Below are positions 33,851 to 43,205 of a DNA stretch of 64,000 nt, in pieces. The notes under the pieces were generated by a model. The model saw only the letters and a list, made by a program, of their open reading frames with translations, was not told where the DNA came from and ran no database searches. Each line of letters starts with the position of its first letter. Within the stretch, counting starts at the first letter, position 1. The translations under genes and the position numbers were made by a program. Location: positions 1 to 64,000 of the forward strand of contig JBBQTD010000003.1 of NCBI GenBank assembly GCA_038234715.1, read 5' to 3'. Source of the stretch: SZAS-103 sp038234715 (lineage in GTDB: Bacteria; Pseudomonadota; Gammaproteobacteria; Xanthomonadales; Xanthomonadaceae).

Positions 33851-34699
33851 TCAGGCGGCGATGCCAGTGACGGTGGGCGTACCCGCGTCGACATGGGCGA
33901 ATACCTCTGCCCACGCGAGATAGTTGCCGGCACCGTTCACCAGCAGCAGCAGCACCCAGGCCGCAATCACGATCGAGAAGAACAGCAGCGTTCCCACCGT
34001 GCCGAGCAACTCGAGCAGTGCGCCCACGATCACCATCGCCACGAACACGACAAATCCCGCGAACATGTACACGAGCCCATAGACGGTGAGCGAAAGCACG
34101 TTCGCGGCGCACGCGCGAATGCTCTCGGCGAATGCGCCGAACGCTCCGCGCCCATCGAACAACACGCGCGGCACCGCGAAGAACAGCCCCGACAGCAGCA
34201 CGAACAGGATCACCGCGGCGACCATCAGCGCATGCATCAACGGCGTGAGCATCTGCTGCACTTCGGGGCTGTCCGGCTGAATCTTCTGCTGGGCCAGGTT
34301 CATCAGGATCGCGATATTCGCATTTCCGAGGATGCGCTCAAACGCCAGCGCAACCAGCAGCATCGCAGCCATCACCAGCGCGCCCAGCAACAGCAGTTGC
34401 ACGCGCGCATCAGGCCGGCGCAAGCCCTCGAACAGTTGCCTCGGCGATACCGGGCGACCCGCATTGGCCTCGCCGATCGCGTACAGCAACCCGCCCCACA
34501 GCGCGGGAAACGTCAGCAACACCAACATCGACATCAGGCCGGACACCGCCGGAATGGCGTAGAAAAGATTCGGCGATTGGTCGAGCAGGACAAACAGCAA
34601 CGTGACCGCGAGCAGCCCGCGCGGATTCCTGTCGAGCATGCGCAACGAACTCTGAAACCAAGCCAGTCCGCGGCTTGGAGGTGCGGTGCGAAAATGCAT
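33851..34699 (-). CDS. BPSS1780-like polytopic membrane protein
   Basis: A 282-residue integral membrane protein with about six hydrophobic segments (GLLAVTLLFVLL; LMSMLVLLTFPALWGGLLY; LLLLGALVMAAMLLVAL; ALMVAAVILFVLLSGLFFAV; LVYMFAGFVVFVAMVIVGAL; LLFFSIVIAAWVLLLLV). The N-terminal region (RGLAWFQSSLRMLDRNP) and the FPALWGGLLYAI segment match the family known as BPSS1780, whose function is unknown. It is convergent with tatC (21 nt apart) and lies 11 nt after the glutamine amidotransferase gene, probably in one operon with it. Confidence 0.78.
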   Translation of the reverse strand: MHFRTAPPSRGLAWFQSSLRMLDRNPRGLLAVTLLFVLLDQSPNLFYAIPAVSGLMSMLVLLTFPALWGGLLYAIGEANAGRPVSPRQLFEGLRRPDARVQLLLLGALVMAAMLLVALAFERILGNANIAILMNLAQQKIQPDSPEVQQMLTPLMHALMVAAVILFVLLSGLFFAVPRVLFDGRGAFGAFAESIRACAANVLSLTVYGLVYMFAGFVVFVAMVIVGALLELLGTVGTLLFFSIVIAAWVLLLLVNGAGNYLAWAEVFAHVDAGTPTVTGIAA

Positions 34700-34710
34700 G
34701 CTGTCCGTCC

Positions 34711-35442
34711 TCAGTGCGGTTGCGTCGAATGGGCATGGCGGACAAAACGCCGCAGGATCCGTCGCGCCAGCGGCGCCGCCCGCACCGAGCGATGGATCGT
34801 CGGCGGATGCATGCCCTCGTTCAACAGCTTCTCGTGGCGCGCGGTGATGTACCCCTGCATCATCGCGATGCTGAATTCCGGGTGGAACTGCACCCCCCAG
34901 GTCGACTTGCCCCAGCGGAACGCATGGCAGGCGTCCTTGTCCGAACGCGCGAGATTGACCGCGCCTTCGGGCAAGCGCGTGATCGTCTGCAGGTGGGTTG
35001 CGTGCGCGTCGAAATGCGGCGGATGGTCGCCCAGCAGCGGATCGCCCTTCGCCGCTTCGCCGAGCGCGATCTTCACCGTACCCATTTCGCGTCCGACCGG
35101 GTTGTATCCAACTTCACCGCCCAGTGCGTGGGCAAGCAATTGGTGGCCGTAGCAGATGCCGAACAACGGCATGCCTGCGTGCGCGGCTTCGCGCAACCAC
35201 GCAGCGCTGCGTTCGCTCCAGTCGTGGCGATCGGTGACCATCGAACCCGAGCCGGTGATCAGCGCGCCCGCATAGCCTTCGCGCCGCGGCAGCGCGTGGC
35301 CGTCGATGACGCGATAGACCACGGCCTGGTCACGACGCAGGCCCGCGGCGACGCGGATCCAGTGCGAAAAACTGCCGAATCGCCGCAACGACGGCGCGGG
35401 ATCTCCGGTCTCGATGATCAGGAATGGAGCATGCGACTTCAT
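34711..35442 (-). CDS. Class I glutamine amidotransferase-like protein
   Basis: A 243-residue free-standing class I GATase domain. The nucleophile Cys sits in LFGICYGHQLLAHALGG and the His-Glu pair in WGVQFHPEFS, so hydrolysis of glutamine (or of a gamma-glutamyl compound) is plausible. Related stand-alone proteins include GuaA-like GATases and gamma-glutamyl hydrolases; no synthetase domain follows, so it is not GMP synthase. Start ATG 35442 (MKSHAPFLIIETGDP). It lies 33 nt after the ATPase gene and 11 nt before the membrane protein gene. The substrate is unknown. Confidence 0.85.
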   Translation of the reverse strand: MKSHAPFLIIETGDPAPSLRRFGSFSHWIRVAAGLRRDQAVVYRVIDGHALPRREGYAGALITGSGSMVTDRHDWSERSAAWLREAAHAGMPLFGICYGHQLLAHALGGEVGYNPVGREMGTVKIALGEAAKGDPLLGDHPPHFDAHATHLQTITRLPEGAVNLARSDKDACHAFRWGKSTWGVQFHPEFSIAMMQGYITARHEKLLNEGMHPPTIHRSVRAAPLARRILRRFVRHAHSTQPH

Positions 35443-35475
35443 TGGCAGCGCTTCATACGTGCGTTTCCTAGCTGA

Positions 35476-37290
35476 TTACAATTCCTGTGGTGGCAGCGTG
35501 GCGAGGATTTCCTCGACCGTGGTCAGCCCCTGGGCAACTTTTTCGGCGCCCGCCACGCGCAGTGGCCGCATGCCTTCGCCGATCGCCGTGCGCGTGAACC
35601 CGGCGAGGTCCATGTCGGAACGGATCAGGCTGCGCAGCACTGGCGTGATCGGAAGCATTTCGTACAGGCCGACGCGACCGAAATAACCGGTGCGACGGCA
35701 ATCAAGGCAACCGACAGGCGCAAAGCCACCTTCCGGCAGCGGCATCGGATGATGGCGATCGAGCAGCGCGTGCCAGCCTGCCTCGGGGATTGGAGCGGGC
35801 TGCTTGCAGTGTGGGCACAGCGTGCGCACCAGCCGTTGCGCGAGCACGCCGTTGAGCGTGGACGCGACCAGGTAGTGCGGCACGCCAAGGTCGAGCAGGC
35901 GGGTGATCGCGGACGGCGCATCGTTGGTATGCAGGCTGGACAGCACCAGGTGCCCGGTCAACGACGCCTGCACCGCCATCTGCGCGGTGTCCAGGTCGCG
36001 GATTTCGCCAATCATGATGATGTCCGGGTCCTGCCGCAGCAGGGTGCGCACGCCCGACGCAAAGGTCAGGTCGATCGCGGGGTGCACCTGCATCTGGTTG
36101 AACTCGGGCGCGATCATCTCGATCGGGTCCTCGACCGTGCACACGTTCACGTCGCCGGTCGCGAGCCGGCGCAATGCCGAATACAGCGTCGTGGTCTTGC
36201 CCGACCCGGTCGGACCGGTGACCAGCACGATCCCGTGCGGACGCGACACGATGTCGTTCCACACCGTCGCTTCGCCCGGATCGAAGCCGAGTTGCTCGAG
36301 CGACTTGAACGCGGTGTCCGGGTCGAAGATGCGCAGCACGCATTTCTCGCCGAACGCGGTGGGCATGGTCGAGATGCGCATCTCGAACTCGCGCCCGCCC
36401 GGCGAACGCGTCTTGATGCGACCGTCCTGCGGGCGACGGCGTTCGGCGAGGTCCATGCGCCCGAGAACCTTGATCCGGCTCACCACCGCGATCATCACCG
36501 GTGTCGGCAGCTCGAACACCTTGTGCAGCAGGCCGTCGATGCGAAAACGCATGCGGCTGATCTCGCGCCGCGGCTCGAGGTGGATGTCCGACGCGCGCTG
36601 CTCGTACGCGTACTGCAGCAGCCAGTCGACGATGTGCACGATGTGGCGATCGTCGGCGCCCACTTCGCCGGCGCGGCCTAGCTCGACGAGTTGCTCGAAA
36701 CTCGGCAATCCGGTGGTCTGGTCGCGATCGCGCGCGCCGCGCACCGAACGGGTAACGCCGAAAAACTCCATCGAGTAGCGATTCAGGTCGAGCGGATTGA
36801 TAACGACAAGCTCGATCTGCCTGCGTGACAAGTTGGTGATGTCGGCGACCCAACTCTGGTCCATCGGCTCGCTCGTACCGATCAGCACGCGCTCGGCATT
36901 CACGTCCAGCGGTAGGAAACGGTGCCGCTGCGCGTACACCTGCGAGACGATGGCGGTGACTGCGGCGACATCCACCTTGGTCGGGTCAACGCGCACGAAC
37001 GGAAAGCCGGATTCCGTCGCAAGCCATTCGGTAAGCCGCTCCAGGCTCAGCTCGACCCCGAGCGGGCGCATGCCCGGCACTTTCAGGTTGGCCAGCAACA
37101 CCAGCGGATGCACGTCGACGATCTTGTTTTCGCGCGCCGACGCTGCCGCGCGCGCGGCTTCGGTTGCGCCGACGATGCCATCCTCGACGAGCAGGTTCAG
37201 GATGCGCTCGAGGGTCAGCCGACCCGGCGGCAGGCGACACACGCGCTGCGCGGCGGGATGTTTCGGAGCAGCGGGCAGCAGTTGTTCCAA
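35476..37290 (-). CDS. GspE/PilB-family secretion or pilus assembly ATPase (orphan)
   Basis: A 604-residue hexameric ATPase of the type II secretion / type IV pilus family. An N-terminal GspE-like domain spans about 80-190 (LERLTEWLATESGFPFVRVD). The core carries ASDIHLEPRR, the Walker A GPTGSGKTTTLYSAL, the Asp box CTVEDPIE, Walker B DPDIIMIGEIRD and the His box SLHTNDAPSAITRL, and a Cys4 zinc motif CPHC ... CLDC follows. All nucleotide-binding motifs are intact. The start is TTG 37290; no better start with a ribosome binding site was seen, so the N-terminus is uncertain. No other pilus or secretion gene is nearby, so its machine must be encoded elsewhere. It is divergent from glyQ. Confidence 0.88.
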   Translation of the reverse strand: MEQLLPAAPKHPAAQRVCRLPPGRLTLERILNLLVEDGIVGATEAARAAASARENKIVDVHPLVLLANLKVPGMRPLGVELSLERLTEWLATESGFPFVRVDPTKVDVAAVTAIVSQVYAQRHRFLPLDVNAERVLIGTSEPMDQSWVADITNLSRRQIELVVINPLDLNRYSMEFFGVTRSVRGARDRDQTTGLPSFEQLVELGRAGEVGADDRHIVHIVDWLLQYAYEQRASDIHLEPRREISRMRFRIDGLLHKVFELPTPVMIAVVSRIKVLGRMDLAERRRPQDGRIKTRSPGGREFEMRISTMPTAFGEKCVLRIFDPDTAFKSLEQLGFDPGEATVWNDIVSRPHGIVLVTGPTGSGKTTTLYSALRRLATGDVNVCTVEDPIEMIAPEFNQMQVHPAIDLTFASGVRTLLRQDPDIIMIGEIRDLDTAQMAVQASLTGHLVLSSLHTNDAPSAITRLLDLGVPHYLVASTLNGVLAQRLVRTLCPHCKQPAPIPEAGWHALLDRHHPMPLPEGGFAPVGCLDCRRTGYFGRVGLYEMLPITPVLRSLIRSDMDLAGFTRTAIGEGMRPLRVAGAEKVAQGLTTVEEILATLPPQEL

Positions 37291-37322
37291 GGTTGGCGAC
37301 GGATCGTACGGGGGGCCGCGGC

Positions 37323-37328
37323 TATACT
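37323..37328 (+). promoter_or_regulatory. Candidate -10 element for glyQ
   Basis: TATACT matches the sigma-70 -10 consensus at five of six positions and lies 26 bp before the glyQ ATG. No good -35 at 16-18 bp spacing was seen. Confidence 0.35.
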
Positions 37329-37354
37329 AGCGTCTTTCCCTGCAAGTCCACGGC

Positions 37355-38287
37355 ATGGTCGCGCCCGCGTCTGCTTCGATCACCTTTCAGCAACTGATCC
37401 AGACCCTGTCCGCGTATTGGGCAGCCCAGGGCTGCGTGCTGATCCAGCCACTGGACATCGAAGTGGGTGCGGGCACGTTCCATCCCGCGACATTCCTGCG
37501 CGCGCTTGGGCCCGAGCCGTGGAATGCCGCTTACGTGCAGCCATGCCGACGCCCGACCGATGGCCGCTACGGCGACAACCCGAATCGCCTGCAACGCTAC
37601 TACCAGTTCCAGGTCGCGATGAAGCCGAGCCCGGACGACATCGTCGCGCTCTACTTCGGATCGCTGAAGCAACTTGGCATCGACCCACTCGTGCACGACC
37701 TGCGGCTGGTCGAGGACAACTGGGAATCGCCGACGCTCGGTGCGTGGGGCCTGGGCTGGGAGGTCTGGCTCAATGGCATGGAAGTCACCCAGTTCACCTA
37801 TTTCCAGCAGGCCGGCGGGATCGAGTGCAAGCCGGTGCTCGGTGAGATCACCTACGGCCTCGAGCGCCTGTGCATGTATCTGCAGAACGTCGACAGCGTG
37901 TTCGACATCGTGTGGACGCGTGGACCGCAAGGCGTGGTGACGTATCGCGACGTGTACCACCAGAACGAAGTCGAGCAGAGCGCCTACAACTTCGAGCACG
38001 CCGATGTCGCCGAGTTGTTCCATCGCTTCGACGCGTGCGAGACCGAAGCACTCAAGCTCGTCGCACTCGGGTTGCCATTGCCGGCGTATGAGCAGGTGTG
38101 CAAGGCGAGCCATTGCTTCAACCTGCTCGATGCGCGCCGCGCGATCAGCGTCACCGAGCGCCAGCGTTTCATCCTGCGCGTGCGCACCTTGTCGCGCAGC
38201 GTCGCCGAAGCGTATTTCGCGCAGCGCGAGAAGCTCGGCTTTCCGGGCCTGAAGGTGCGTGCGCCGCAAGCAGGGGCCACTGCATGA
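37355..38287 (+). CDS. glyQ: Glycyl-tRNA synthetase alpha subunit
   Basis: Catalytic subunit of the bacterial alpha2beta2 glycyl-tRNA synthetase; 310 residues, the normal length. Characteristic stretches: FQQLIQTLSAYWAAQGC near the start, EVGAGTFHPATFLRALGPEP, YVQPCRRPTDGRYGDNPNRL, YYQFQVAMKPSP, GLGWEVWLNGMEVTQFTYFQ and ITYGLERLCMYLQ. ATG 37355 is the only sensible start. The stop overlaps the start of the GST gene (ATGA at 38284), and the beta subunit follows that. Confidence 0.98.
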   Translation: MVAPASASITFQQLIQTLSAYWAAQGCVLIQPLDIEVGAGTFHPATFLRALGPEPWNAAYVQPCRRPTDGRYGDNPNRLQRYYQFQVAMKPSPDDIVALYFGSLKQLGIDPLVHDLRLVEDNWESPTLGAWGLGWEVWLNGMEVTQFTYFQQAGGIECKPVLGEITYGLERLCMYLQNVDSVFDIVWTRGPQGVVTYRDVYHQNEVEQSAYNFEHADVAELFHRFDACETEALKLVALGLPLPAYEQVCKASHCFNLLDARRAISVTERQRFILRVRTLSRSVAEAYFAQREKLGFPGLKVRAPQAGATA

Positions 38288-38934
38288 TCCTGATTGGCAT
38301 GTTCGATTCGCCCTTCGTCCGCCGCGTCGCGGTCAGCGCGACCCTGCTCGGCGTGCCGTTCGAGCACCGCAACTGGTCGGTCGGCCGTGACTTCGATCGC
38401 ATCCGCGCGTACAACCCGCTGGGCCGCGTGCCCACGCTCGTGCTCGATGATGGCGAAGCGTTGATCGAGTCGGCGATGATCCTCGACTGGCTCGACGAAC
38501 AGGCAGGTCCCCGGCGCGCGTTGCTGCCCGCATCCGGCGCTGCGCGCAGGAAGGCGTTGACGCTCATGGCGGTCGCCACGGGTGCGGCCGACAAGGGCAT
38601 CCACCTCGTCATCGAACGCGTGTTTCGCCCCGAAGAGAAACGGCATGCGCCGTGGACGGATCGTTGCCGCGTGCAGATCGACGGCGCGTGCGCCGAACTC
38701 GACCGGATGTGCGCCGCTGCGGGCGACAGCGCGTGGCTGCTCGGCGACGCGATGACCCAGGCGGACATTACGCTCGCGTGTTACATCACCTACCTGTGCG
38801 ATGCGGTGCCGCTCGACCTCGCCGCGTGGCCCGCGTTGCTGGCGCGCGCCGCGCGGTGCGAGGCGTTGCCGGTGTTCGCGCAGTTCTATATCCCGTTCGA
38901 TGCGCCGGTTCCAGCGCAGGTGCAGCCCGCATGA
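38284..38934 (+). CDS. Glutathione S-transferase family protein
   Basis: A 216-residue GST. The N-terminal thioredoxin-like half has ILIGMFDSPFVRRVAVSATL (Ser/Tyr region of the G-site), GRVPTLVLDDGEALIESAMIL (cis-Pro and the ES pair that binds glutathione), and the all-helical C-terminal half contains LLGDAMTQADITLACYI, the N-capping motif of GSTs. The substrate cannot be inferred. It overlaps both neighbours by 4 nt (ATGA), so it is translated within the glyQ-GST-glyS operon. Any link to glycyl-tRNA synthesis is unproven; the position may only serve co-expression. Confidence 0.9.
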   Translation: MILIGMFDSPFVRRVAVSATLLGVPFEHRNWSVGRDFDRIRAYNPLGRVPTLVLDDGEALIESAMILDWLDEQAGPRRALLPASGAARRKALTLMAVATGAADKGIHLVIERVFRPEEKRHAPWTDRCRVQIDGACAELDRMCAAAGDSAWLLGDAMTQADITLACYITYLCDAVPLDLAAWPALLARAARCEALPVFAQFYIPFDAPVPAQVQPA

Positions 38935-41117
38935 CCGGTTCGACGTCGCTGCTGATCGAGATCGGAACCGAAGAACTTCCGGTCAAGGCTTTGCCGGCAC
39001 TTGCGCAGGCGCTCTTCGACGGGGTGATTGCGGGACTTGCCAAGCGCGGCATCGAGTTCGAACGCGGCGAGGCAAGGCCGCTGTACACGCCGCGCCGCCT
39101 GGCGGTGCTGTTGCCCGCCGTTGCGACCGAACAACCCGAACAGCGCAGCGAATCGCTCGGCCCGTACCTCAACATCGCGCTCGATGCGAACGGCGACGCG
39201 ACGCCCGCACTCAAGGGCTTCTCACAAAAGAACGGCGTCGACGTCACCCGGCTCGAGCGCACGACCGACGCCAGGGGCGAACGCTTCGTCGCACGCCAGG
39301 TGAAGCCTGGCGCACGCACCGCCGACCTGTTGCCCCAGATCGTCAACGAAGCGATCAAGGCGATGCCGATCGCCAAGCCAATGCGCTGGGGCGATCACGA
39401 CTACGCATTCGCGCGGCCTGTGCACTGGCTGGTGATGCTGCTGGGTGCGGACGTCGTCGCCGGCGAGGTGTTCGGCATCCACGCCGATCGCATGAGCCGC
39501 GGCCACCGGTTCCATCATCCGCAACAGGTCCGGATCGGCGCGGCTGGCGACTATGTCGCTGCACTGCATGCCGCGCACGTGCTGGTCGATCCCGACGAGC
39601 GCCGCGCGCGCATCCGCGCTGAGATCGATGCCGCCGCGCGCGAAGCCGATGGCGTTGCGCGCGCGACCGACAGCCTGGTCGAGGAAGTGAACTGCCTGGT
39701 CGAGTGGCCACGCGCAGTACTGTGCGGCTTCGACCCGGGATTCCTGCGCGTGCCGCACGAAGCCCTGATTTCGACAATGGAGTCGAACCAGAAATTCTTC
39801 CCGGTGCTCAATCACCAACACCGCCTGAGCGAGCGCTTCATCGGCATAGCCAACATCGACAGCGCCGATTCATCCGAAGTGCGCAAGGGCTACGAGCGCG
39901 TGATCCGACCGCGGTTTGCCGATGCGCAGTTCTTCTACGATGAGGACCTGAAGCAGGGCATCGAATCCATGCGCGACGGGCTTGCGTCGGTGACGTACCA
40001 ACAAAAGCTCGGCAGCTATGCGGACAAGACCGCCCGTATGGCGATCATCGCCGAGGGAATCGCAAGAGAAATCGGCGTCGATCCCGCGCATGCGCGTCGC
40101 GCCGCCGAACTCTCGAAGGCGGATCTGCAATCGCGCATGGTCGGCGAGTTTCCGGAGCTGCAGGGAATCATGGGACGCTACTACGCAGAGGCGGTCGGCG
40201 AGTTCGGCGATGTCGCCGACGCGATCGACCAGGCGTACATGCCGCGCTTTGGTGGCGATGCAATTGCTACCTCGAAGCTTGGACAAGTCGTCGCGATTGC
40301 CGAGCGGGTGGACACGTTGGCGGGCGGATTCGCTGCGGGACTGCAACCGACAGGAAACAAGGATCCGTTCGCATTGCGCAGGAATGCGCTGGGGCTCGCA
40401 CGGACCGTTATTGAGTCTGCACTTGAGTTGGATATTCGAACGCAGATCGACATCTGCGTGGAACAGGCGTTCAAGTCCATGGCTTTGACCCGATTGAATG
40501 TCGCGAGCGCCCTGGCAAAGCCTGCCAAAGAAGCGGTTTTGCAAATGAAAGCTGATGGCGTCGTGGTCGACCATCCGGTTCCCGCTTCAACGACGAAGGC
40601 TGAACTGTACGACTTCATTCTTGACCGCCTTCGCAACTATTACGCCGACCAAGCCATCCCAGCCTCGCATTTCGATGCGATTGCCGAGCTTCGCCCCGCA
40701 TCCTTGCTCGACTTCGACCGCCGCCTCAAGGCCATCGGCGCATTCGCGTCGCTTCCCGAAGCGCCCGCACTCGCTGCGGCTAACAAGCGCATCCGCAACA
40801 TCCTGAAAAAGTCCGCCGCGACCGACCCGATCCCGGATGCCGTCGACCCCGCGCTGTTCGACAACGATGCCGAGCGCGCGCTGCATGCCGCAGTCGAACA
40901 AGCGATAATCGCCACCAACCCGATGCTCGCATCGAATGATTACGTCGCCACGCTCAAGCGCCTCGCCGCATTGCGCGCGCCAGTCGATACGTTCTTCGAG
41001 AGCGTGATGGTGATGGCGGATGATCCCGCAGTGCGCGGCAACCGTCTCGCACTGCTCAGGCAACTCGCGGATCGCTTCGCATCGGTCGCCGAAATCTCGC
41101 TGCTCGCAACGAGCTGA
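38931..41117 (+). CDS. glyS: Glycyl-tRNA synthetase beta subunit
   Basis: The tRNA-binding subunit of the heterotetrameric enzyme, 728 residues (E. coli 689). Starts TSLLIEIGTEELPVKALPAL, the family signature; also seen PMRWGDHDYAFARPVHWLVM, FHHPQQVRI, STMESNQKFFPVLN, SRMVGEFPELQGIMGRYYA (HD-like region) and GLQPTGNKDPFALRRNALG. The C-terminal anticodon-binding (DALR-like) part contains NPMLASNDYVATLKRLAALR and MVMADDPAVRGNRLALL. ATG 38931 overlaps the GST stop. A bidirectional terminator follows about 85 nt downstream. Confidence 0.98.
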   Translation: MTGSTSLLIEIGTEELPVKALPALAQALFDGVIAGLAKRGIEFERGEARPLYTPRRLAVLLPAVATEQPEQRSESLGPYLNIALDANGDATPALKGFSQKNGVDVTRLERTTDARGERFVARQVKPGARTADLLPQIVNEAIKAMPIAKPMRWGDHDYAFARPVHWLVMLLGADVVAGEVFGIHADRMSRGHRFHHPQQVRIGAAGDYVAALHAAHVLVDPDERRARIRAEIDAAAREADGVARATDSLVEEVNCLVEWPRAVLCGFDPGFLRVPHEALISTMESNQKFFPVLNHQHRLSERFIGIANIDSADSSEVRKGYERVIRPRFADAQFFYDEDLKQGIESMRDGLASVTYQQKLGSYADKTARMAIIAEGIAREIGVDPAHARRAAELSKADLQSRMVGEFPELQGIMGRYYAEAVGEFGDVADAIDQAYMPRFGGDAIATSKLGQVVAIAERVDTLAGGFAAGLQPTGNKDPFALRRNALGLARTVIESALELDIRTQIDICVEQAFKSMALTRLNVASALAKPAKEAVLQMKADGVVVDHPVPASTTKAELYDFILDRLRNYYADQAIPASHFDAIAELRPASLLDFDRRLKAIGAFASLPEAPALAAANKRIRNILKKSAATDPIPDAVDPALFDNDAERALHAAVEQAIIATNPMLASNDYVATLKRLAALRAPVDTFFESVMVMADDPAVRGNRLALLRQLADRFASVAEISLLATS

Positions 41118-41200
41118 GGCCGTTCTTGGCTCACCGCCTCGATGCACAGCCTTGATGCATCGCCTCGATGCATGGACAACGCACGTCGTCCACAAACGAA

Positions 41201-41224
41201 AAAGCCGCCCCGAAGGGCGGCTTT
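41201..41224. terminator. Bidirectional rho-independent terminator
   Basis: AAAGCCGCCC-CGAA-GGGCGGCTTT forms a perfect 10-bp stem with a CGAA loop. It is preceded by an A run and followed by T-rich sequence. It lies between the convergent ends of glyS and the GDSL autotransporter gene and can serve both strands. Confidence 0.85.
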
Positions 41225-41249
41225 CCGTATTGCAGCAGGGAGCTGACAG

Positions 41250-43205
41250 TTACCAGCTGTACTTCATGCCCACGTTGATGCTGTCGGCGCGCACGTTGGA
41301 GTTGCCGAACACGCCATTGTATGCGGCGTAGCCGGTGAGGTTGCTGCCGAACGCGGCGGAAACGCCCAGCTCGCCGTTCCACCAGCTCGAATCGGGCCGG
41401 TAGCCGGGCATGCTGAAGGTGCCGTTCAAGCCGACCAGTCCCGCGCTGACGTTGCGCACGTGCGTATCGGACTCGTGGTCGTAGGCAACGCGTGCGAACG
41501 GACGGAACTCACCGTTGAACATCTTCTCGTTGCCGGTCAGTTCCCAGCCGATGCTCTCGATCAGCGAATTGCGGGTCTGCCTGCCGAACACCATCGCGGT
41601 GCTGTCGTTGCCGTTTTCGTTGTAGCTGCCAACCGTCACGCGCTGGTTGGAAATGCTCGCGAACGGGCCGGTCTTCAACTCGTCCCAACGGAAGAAGTAG
41701 CCACCCGACAGTTCGTATCCAAGATGCGAACCGCTGGTGCTGCCGGATTCACTGCGCGTCGCCGAGCCGAGCTGGATGTTGCGGGTCACGCCGTTGAAGT
41801 TCAGCTGTCCAGCCGAACCGAGCAGCGACACATACATCTCCGGGGTGTGCCACACGCCGAATACGGTGACCAGCGGCTCGTTGTTCTGGAACCTGCCGCC
41901 GCCGGCAAAGGACGCGCTCTGGTGGCTGAAGGTGGACGACAGGCCGAGCGAGACCTGGTTGTTGACGTAGTAGTCGGTACCGATGACCAGCGAGGAATCG
42001 TCGCTGGTGGTGTTCGGCGACGTCGCCGTGGCGTCGTAACGCTGGCGGGTGTAGTCGAAGCTTGCGAACGAACGTAGGTTGCCGTCGGTGCGCTCGCGCG
42101 ACATGTCGGCTTCCATCTGGTTGTGGATCGCGCGCGTGGAAGTCTCAAACGTCTGCAACGGGGTTTCGGCGAGCATCGAGACGATGCTCGGCGCCTGGAT
42201 TTCGGCGAGTACGGCTTCCGCAAGCAGGGCATGGCCGCCGCCAGTCGGATGCACGCCGTCGGCGAAGAAGCTGGTGAGGTCGGTGCCCGCCGCATACTGG
42301 AATGGTGCGCCGGAGCCTGCCGGTCCGCACGCAAGCGAGGACGTGGTGCCGAAGATGTAAGGCTGACACGCCGGCACGGTCACGTTGTTGAACCCGTAGG
42401 TGCTCGGGTGGGCAAGGACTTCGTTCACGAGTCCGAACACATCAACCGGGATGATGCCGGTCTTGCCCGACAATCCGCCATTGAGTTGACCGTTGTAGAG
42501 CAGCGTCACCTTCGCCAGGCTCTGCAGGAACTGCGTACCGGCGCCCGGGATAAATCCATTGAGTTGGGCCGCCTGCGCATTGGCATCCGGCGTGATCGCG
42601 AGGTTGGGCAGGTTGAACACGATGATGTTACCCGCGCCGGCATTGTGCAGCTGCGCGATCTGGCCCACTGCCAGATGCGCGTCACCGGCGATGTTGGCCT
42701 GGATCTGCGCCGCGGTGAGTCCACCCGGGTTGAATGGAGACTGCGCGTCGCGGAAGTTGCCGAAGATGTCGTTCGCGCCGCCCCAGTAGCTGTACAGGCC
42801 GGTCGCATCGGCCTTGCCACCGGTGGCCGTCAGGTATTGGCCGATCTGTATCCCGAGATTCGGCGTTGGATTCGGGTCACTTTCGCAAGGCCCAGTGCCC
42901 ACGCACGCGCCGCCCCACGCGAAGTCGGTGCCGCCCGCGAGCGACGGGTCGGCCGAGAATCCGAACGCGCCAGCGATGATCTGCGCCGTGACCGGATCGG
43001 GATTGGTGGTGAAGCTGGTTCCGGGCGGGAAGTGTGTTCCGAAATGCGCGTTTTCGAATGCCGCGACGTTGCCGGAGTCGGACAGGCTGTCGCCGAACGC
43101 CGTAAAACTGGTGAACACAGGAACCGATGCAGTCGATGCGACAGCGGTGGAGATGGAGCAGATCGCCATTGCAACGGCGCTGGCAAGAAGACGGATGCGG
43201 GGCAT
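41250..43205 (-). CDS. GDSL-type esterase autotransporter (EstA-like)
   Basis: A 651-residue type Va secreted esterase. Signal peptide MPRIRLLASAVAMAICSISTA, then a GDSL/SGNH passenger about 25-340 with block I FTAFGDSLSDSGN (nucleophile Ser), the Asn of block III in YWGGANDIFG, and block V FFADGVHPTGGGHALLAEA (Asp and His). The C-terminal 270 residues form an autotransporter beta barrel (FASFDYTRQRYDA, LVIGTDYYVNNQVSLGLSS, ending VGMKYSW with a terminal aromatic). All catalytic residues are present. Pseudomonas EstA, of the same layout, affects rhamnolipid production, motility and biofilm; that role here is only an analogy. ATG 43205 has AGGAG at a good distance. Confidence 0.93.
   Translation of the reverse strand: MPRIRLLASAVAMAICSISTAVASTASVPVFTSFTAFGDSLSDSGNVAAFENAHFGTHFPPGTSFTTNPDPVTAQIIAGAFGFSADPSLAGGTDFAWGGACVGTGPCESDPNPTPNLGIQIGQYLTATGGKADATGLYSYWGGANDIFGNFRDAQSPFNPGGLTAAQIQANIAGDAHLAVGQIAQLHNAGAGNIIVFNLPNLAITPDANAQAAQLNGFIPGAGTQFLQSLAKVTLLYNGQLNGGLSGKTGIIPVDVFGLVNEVLAHPSTYGFNNVTVPACQPYIFGTTSSLACGPAGSGAPFQYAAGTDLTSFFADGVHPTGGGHALLAEAVLAEIQAPSIVSMLAETPLQTFETSTRAIHNQMEADMSRERTDGNLRSFASFDYTRQRYDATATSPNTTSDDSSLVIGTDYYVNNQVSLGLSSTFSHQSASFAGGGRFQNNEPLVTVFGVWHTPEMYVSLLGSAGQLNFNGVTRNIQLGSATRSESGSTSGSHLGYELSGGYFFRWDELKTGPFASISNQRVTVGSYNENGNDSTAMVFGRQTRNSLIESIGWELTGNEKMFNGEFRPFARVAYDHESDTHVRNVSAGLVGLNGTFSMPGYRPDSSWWNGELGVSAAFGSNLTGYAAYNGVFGNSNVRADSINVGMKYSW

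Noticed and set aside
33893..35152. Plus-strand frame (419 codons) across the BPSS1780-like and GATase genes
   Set aside because: It spans two recognisable minus-strand genes; the protein is His/Arg/Gln-rich and unstructured.
34711..35442. GMP synthase (guaA)
   Set aside because: Only the GATase domain exists; no ATP-pyrophosphatase domain follows.
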